DNA from: Mortierella sp. BCC40632 | Taxonomy: Eukaryota; Mortierellomycota; Mortierellomycetes; Mortierellales; Mortierellaceae | Reading direction: 5' to 3' | Assembly (NCBI GenBank): GCA_011634665.1 | Contig: WAEK01000003.1 | Span: forward strand, 2,264,001 to 2,328,000 | Length of the DNA stretch: 64,000 nucleotides | In this document: positions 62,102 to 64,000 of the stretch, one piece after another | Position numbering within the stretch: position 1 is the first letter of the stretch | Layout of the letters: each line of letters starts with the position of its first letter | Notes under the pieces: generated by a model | What the model was told of the DNA's origin: nothing | The model's input: only the letters and a program-made list of their open reading frames with translations | The model's database searches: none | Program-made: the position numbers and the translations under genes

Positions 62102-62675
62102 GCTCTCTTACTCGCCCCCCCTACGTCAGAGGCATGGCAGTCATTCGGCGCACCCACCCCATCTTCTAGCACGCGTCGTTTTTCCTCTTTATCATTTCTC
62201 TTTCCTCCCCTTGTTCTCCTACTCCCCGACTCTGCGGCTCTACTCAGCCCCTGCCTGTTTGCTTGTTTGCTTGCTCGTCTGCCTTTTTTTTTTCTTCCTC
62301 CCCTGCCCCTGTTCTCTATAAAGCTGAGTCCTTTACTCACTTGGCCAAGAGCAAAAGTAGGGAAAGAAAGAGAAAGAAAAAAAAATCGCAAGGAGAGGAG
62401 CGCCGTTGTACCGCACAACAACAAAGACGTCTCAATGTTCCAGTGGGGATGGGATGTCTAGGCCTTGCAGCTTACCCACTGTAGCACACACCAATCGACT
62501 GTGTGTCTGGGAGGTTACGGGAACAATTTTCCTTTTTCTTTTTTTCTTTCTTTCTTCCATGGTGGGTGACAATTGCCCACGCGGATCGAACCGGCATGCT
62601 AACTGAGCTCTTTGTTTCTCTTTTCCCCCATGGTCCTAAAAAAACAACAACAATAATAATAATAACAATAATGGC

Positions 62676-64000
62676 ATGCTAGTCACTATACCCTCACTAA
62701 AGCCTTTGGAACCAAAGCCAGCCACAAGAGCCACCCCAGTGATCGCCGAGGAGGAAGATCATATTGCAGCGTTTAAAAGAATGTTGGACGATATCCTTGA
62801 CAACGCCTCGACAGACACGCTCACGCACGGTCTCGAGCCAAGTGCTCACTCCGGTTCAAAGGCCACTCTCACCAGTTCTGCCTCTGCATCACATTTGGCC
62901 ATCTCCTCCACGACAGAGCGTGCTCGGTTGACCCGGTCCACCACATTGGGCTTCTTGTTGCCCCAGCCCAAGACGCATTTGGAGAAGCTCAAGGAAATTC
63001 ATAACGGCAATCGATCGGAGATGACTTCTTCGAATGCCGTCGACCAAGACCTTTTGCACAAGCTTGAAGAGCAGAATAATCAATTGCCGCCCCAGGTACA
63101 ATCTTCTTTCGTGCTAATTGCGTCTAATTGCATTCTCTTATTATCTTCATTATTTCTTTTCCACCACAAGCGATATCTAACCGATAAGAGGGAAAAAAAA
63201 ATCAATTGCTCTCATTTCCCACATAGGAGTCGGCTTCATTCCTCTTGGCTAGACTGGAAAGACAAACTGGATTGTTGGAAACGGACCCCAAGTCTGTCTG
63301 CATCGAGTCCAAGTCACTCCAAGGAAATCTCAGCACACTCCATCGTTTGATGGCTGAATCCACTTCGGAGTTTAATGGTTCTCACATCAACAATATCCAC
63401 AGCATCGCCACCCATCAGAGCACCGAGCCTACAGCTGCATTGATCGATCAAGAGGCTTCTCAGGAGGCTGAATCCCGAGCGGAGGAAATTGATTGGGAAT
63501 TCTGGGGAATGCTTCTTCAGGACTATAATGCCGTGGCGAGCAAGTTGCCTCATTTGTTGGCAGCTCGAGTTCGTCGTGGTCTTCCTCCCAAGTTGAGAGG
63601 ATTGATTTGGCAATCCATGTCTCAGGCCTCGTCGACTTATTTGGAGACAATGTATTCACAACTGGTCAGTGAATCCTCGCCCTATGAGCGAGTGATTCAA
63701 CGAGATTTGGCCAGGACCTTTCCTCAGGTGGCCATGTTCAAGGATGAAAATGGAGAGGGACAAAAGATGTTGAGTAATATCCTCAAGGCCTATTCGCTCT
63801 ATGATCCTCACGTCGGATACTGCCAGGGACTTGGATTTTTGGTTGGACCTTTGCTGATGAATGTAAGTCTTTTTTTTTTTTTTTTTTTCATTCTCTTTCC
63901 TCTGCTCTTTTCGTTTCTTTTCTTTTCTGCTTTTATCGGGTCAACTGTTTTTACTTACTCTTCTACTTGTCTTCTATCTCTAGATGGGAGAGAGAGAGGC
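62676..64000 (+). CDS. TBC-domain Rab GTPase-activating protein (EVI5/Gyp5-like), 3' part beyond right edge
   Basis: Exons 62676-63095, 63237-style acceptor resolved at 63227 to 63862, and 63984 to beyond the edge; phases close for 352 residues up to 63862. TBC proteins accelerate GTP hydrolysis on Rabs in membrane traffic. The N-terminus is disordered with a short helix (DHIAAFKRMLDDILDNAS). Coiled coil (LLARLERQTGLLET, LSTLHRLMAEST) precedes the TBC domain from about residue 235: IDWEFWGMLLQDYN, RRGLPPKLRGLIWQSMS, RDLARTFPQ, the YDPHVGYCQGLGFLVGPLL block with the glutamine finger (YCQG). In the IxxDxxR motif the visible residues are VIQRDLARTF, so the arginine finger is present. The start at 62676 is the first in-frame ATG; an out-of-frame ATG ending at once in TAG lies 5 nt upstream, and the true start may be in an unseen upstream exon. 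Confidence 0.88.

Larger units (their letters stand above)
56293..62675. other. 6.4-kb intergenic region, extremely CT-rich, no supported gene
   Basis: The longest gene-free stretch in the window. The plus strand is pyrimidine-rich over most of 57000-62300, with GA tracts at 56832-56888, 57705-57729 and 61399-61430 and CT tracts at 58036-58062, 60200-60288 and 62052-62098. Many open frames exist on both strands but all translate to Ser/Leu/Phe or Arg/Glu repeats. It presumably contains the promoter and perhaps 5' UTR exons of the TBC gene. A possible splice donor (AAGAAG/GTATGA) lies at 57562, but no matching start codon was found. Confidence 0.55.

Noticed and set aside
57050..62461. Many 60-200 codon frames in the pyrimidine-rich region
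   Set aside because: All encode Ser/Leu/Phe or Arg/Glu repeats produced by CT/GA DNA; none has a non-repetitive core.
62583..62610. tRNA-like A-box and B-box motifs on the minus strand (GAGCTCAGTTAG and GGTTCGATCC)
   Set aside because: The two boxes are only about 6 bp apart, there is no room for an anticodon arm, the T-stem does not pair and the B-box is one base short. It could be a decayed tRNA or SINE scrap but is not supported as a gene.

Overview
The window looks like nuclear DNA of an early-diverging filamentous fungus, most likely Mortierellomycotina/Mucoromycota (inference from style and gene content, not from a search). It has many short introns with GTAAGT/GTATGT donors and CTAAC/CTGAC-like branch sites, very abundant CT/GA, CA/GT and homopolymer tracts in introns and intergenic DNA, long disordered proteins, and single-copy eukaryotic housekeeping genes. 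No rRNA, tRNA, CRISPR array, plasmid feature or convincing transposon was seen.

Layout: (1) 1-1721, minus, 5' part of a Myb/SANT protein. (2) 6553-15083, plus, a 14-exon gene for a predicted 2336-aa TRP-like ion channel with a PP2/lectin-like N-terminus, a beta-propeller-like region, six membrane segments and an RGG-rich tail. (3) 15431-20582, minus, a disordered, poly-Q protein with a C-terminal membrane anchor. (4) 21511-25415, plus, Prp2/DHX16 spliceosomal helicase. (5) 25458-27065, minus, Nse4 of the SMC5/6 complex. (6) 27695-28690 and 29808-31997, plus, two intronless F-box/LRR genes. (7) 32128-34420, minus, FG nucleoporin NUP58/Nup49. (8) 36730-39544, plus, four-span membrane protein with a long tail. 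(9) 40164-43269, plus, VPS4. (10) 43834-45712, plus, divergent septin-like GTPase. (11) 46365-49515, minus, disordered/coiled-coil protein. (12) 51585-53317, plus, alkaline ceramidase. (13) 53861-56292, plus, RagC/Gtr2. (14) 62676 to the right edge, plus, TBC RabGAP.

The genes do not form a cluster or pathway. Several have membrane or endolysosomal roles (VPS4, Gtr2/RagC, TBC RabGAP, ceramidase, channel), others nuclear roles (Prp2, Nse4, NUP58, SANT protein); this is ordinary fungal gene mixing. Exon models were built by hand from splice consensus, reading-frame phase and family similarity. For most multi-exon genes the phases close exactly. Gene 3 is the exception: two of its junctions do not resolve.

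Most unusual points: the channel architecture; at least six GC-AG introns, one fixed by VPS4 conservation; a recurring pattern of very small first coding exons; and an apparent opposite-strand intron inside gene 3.
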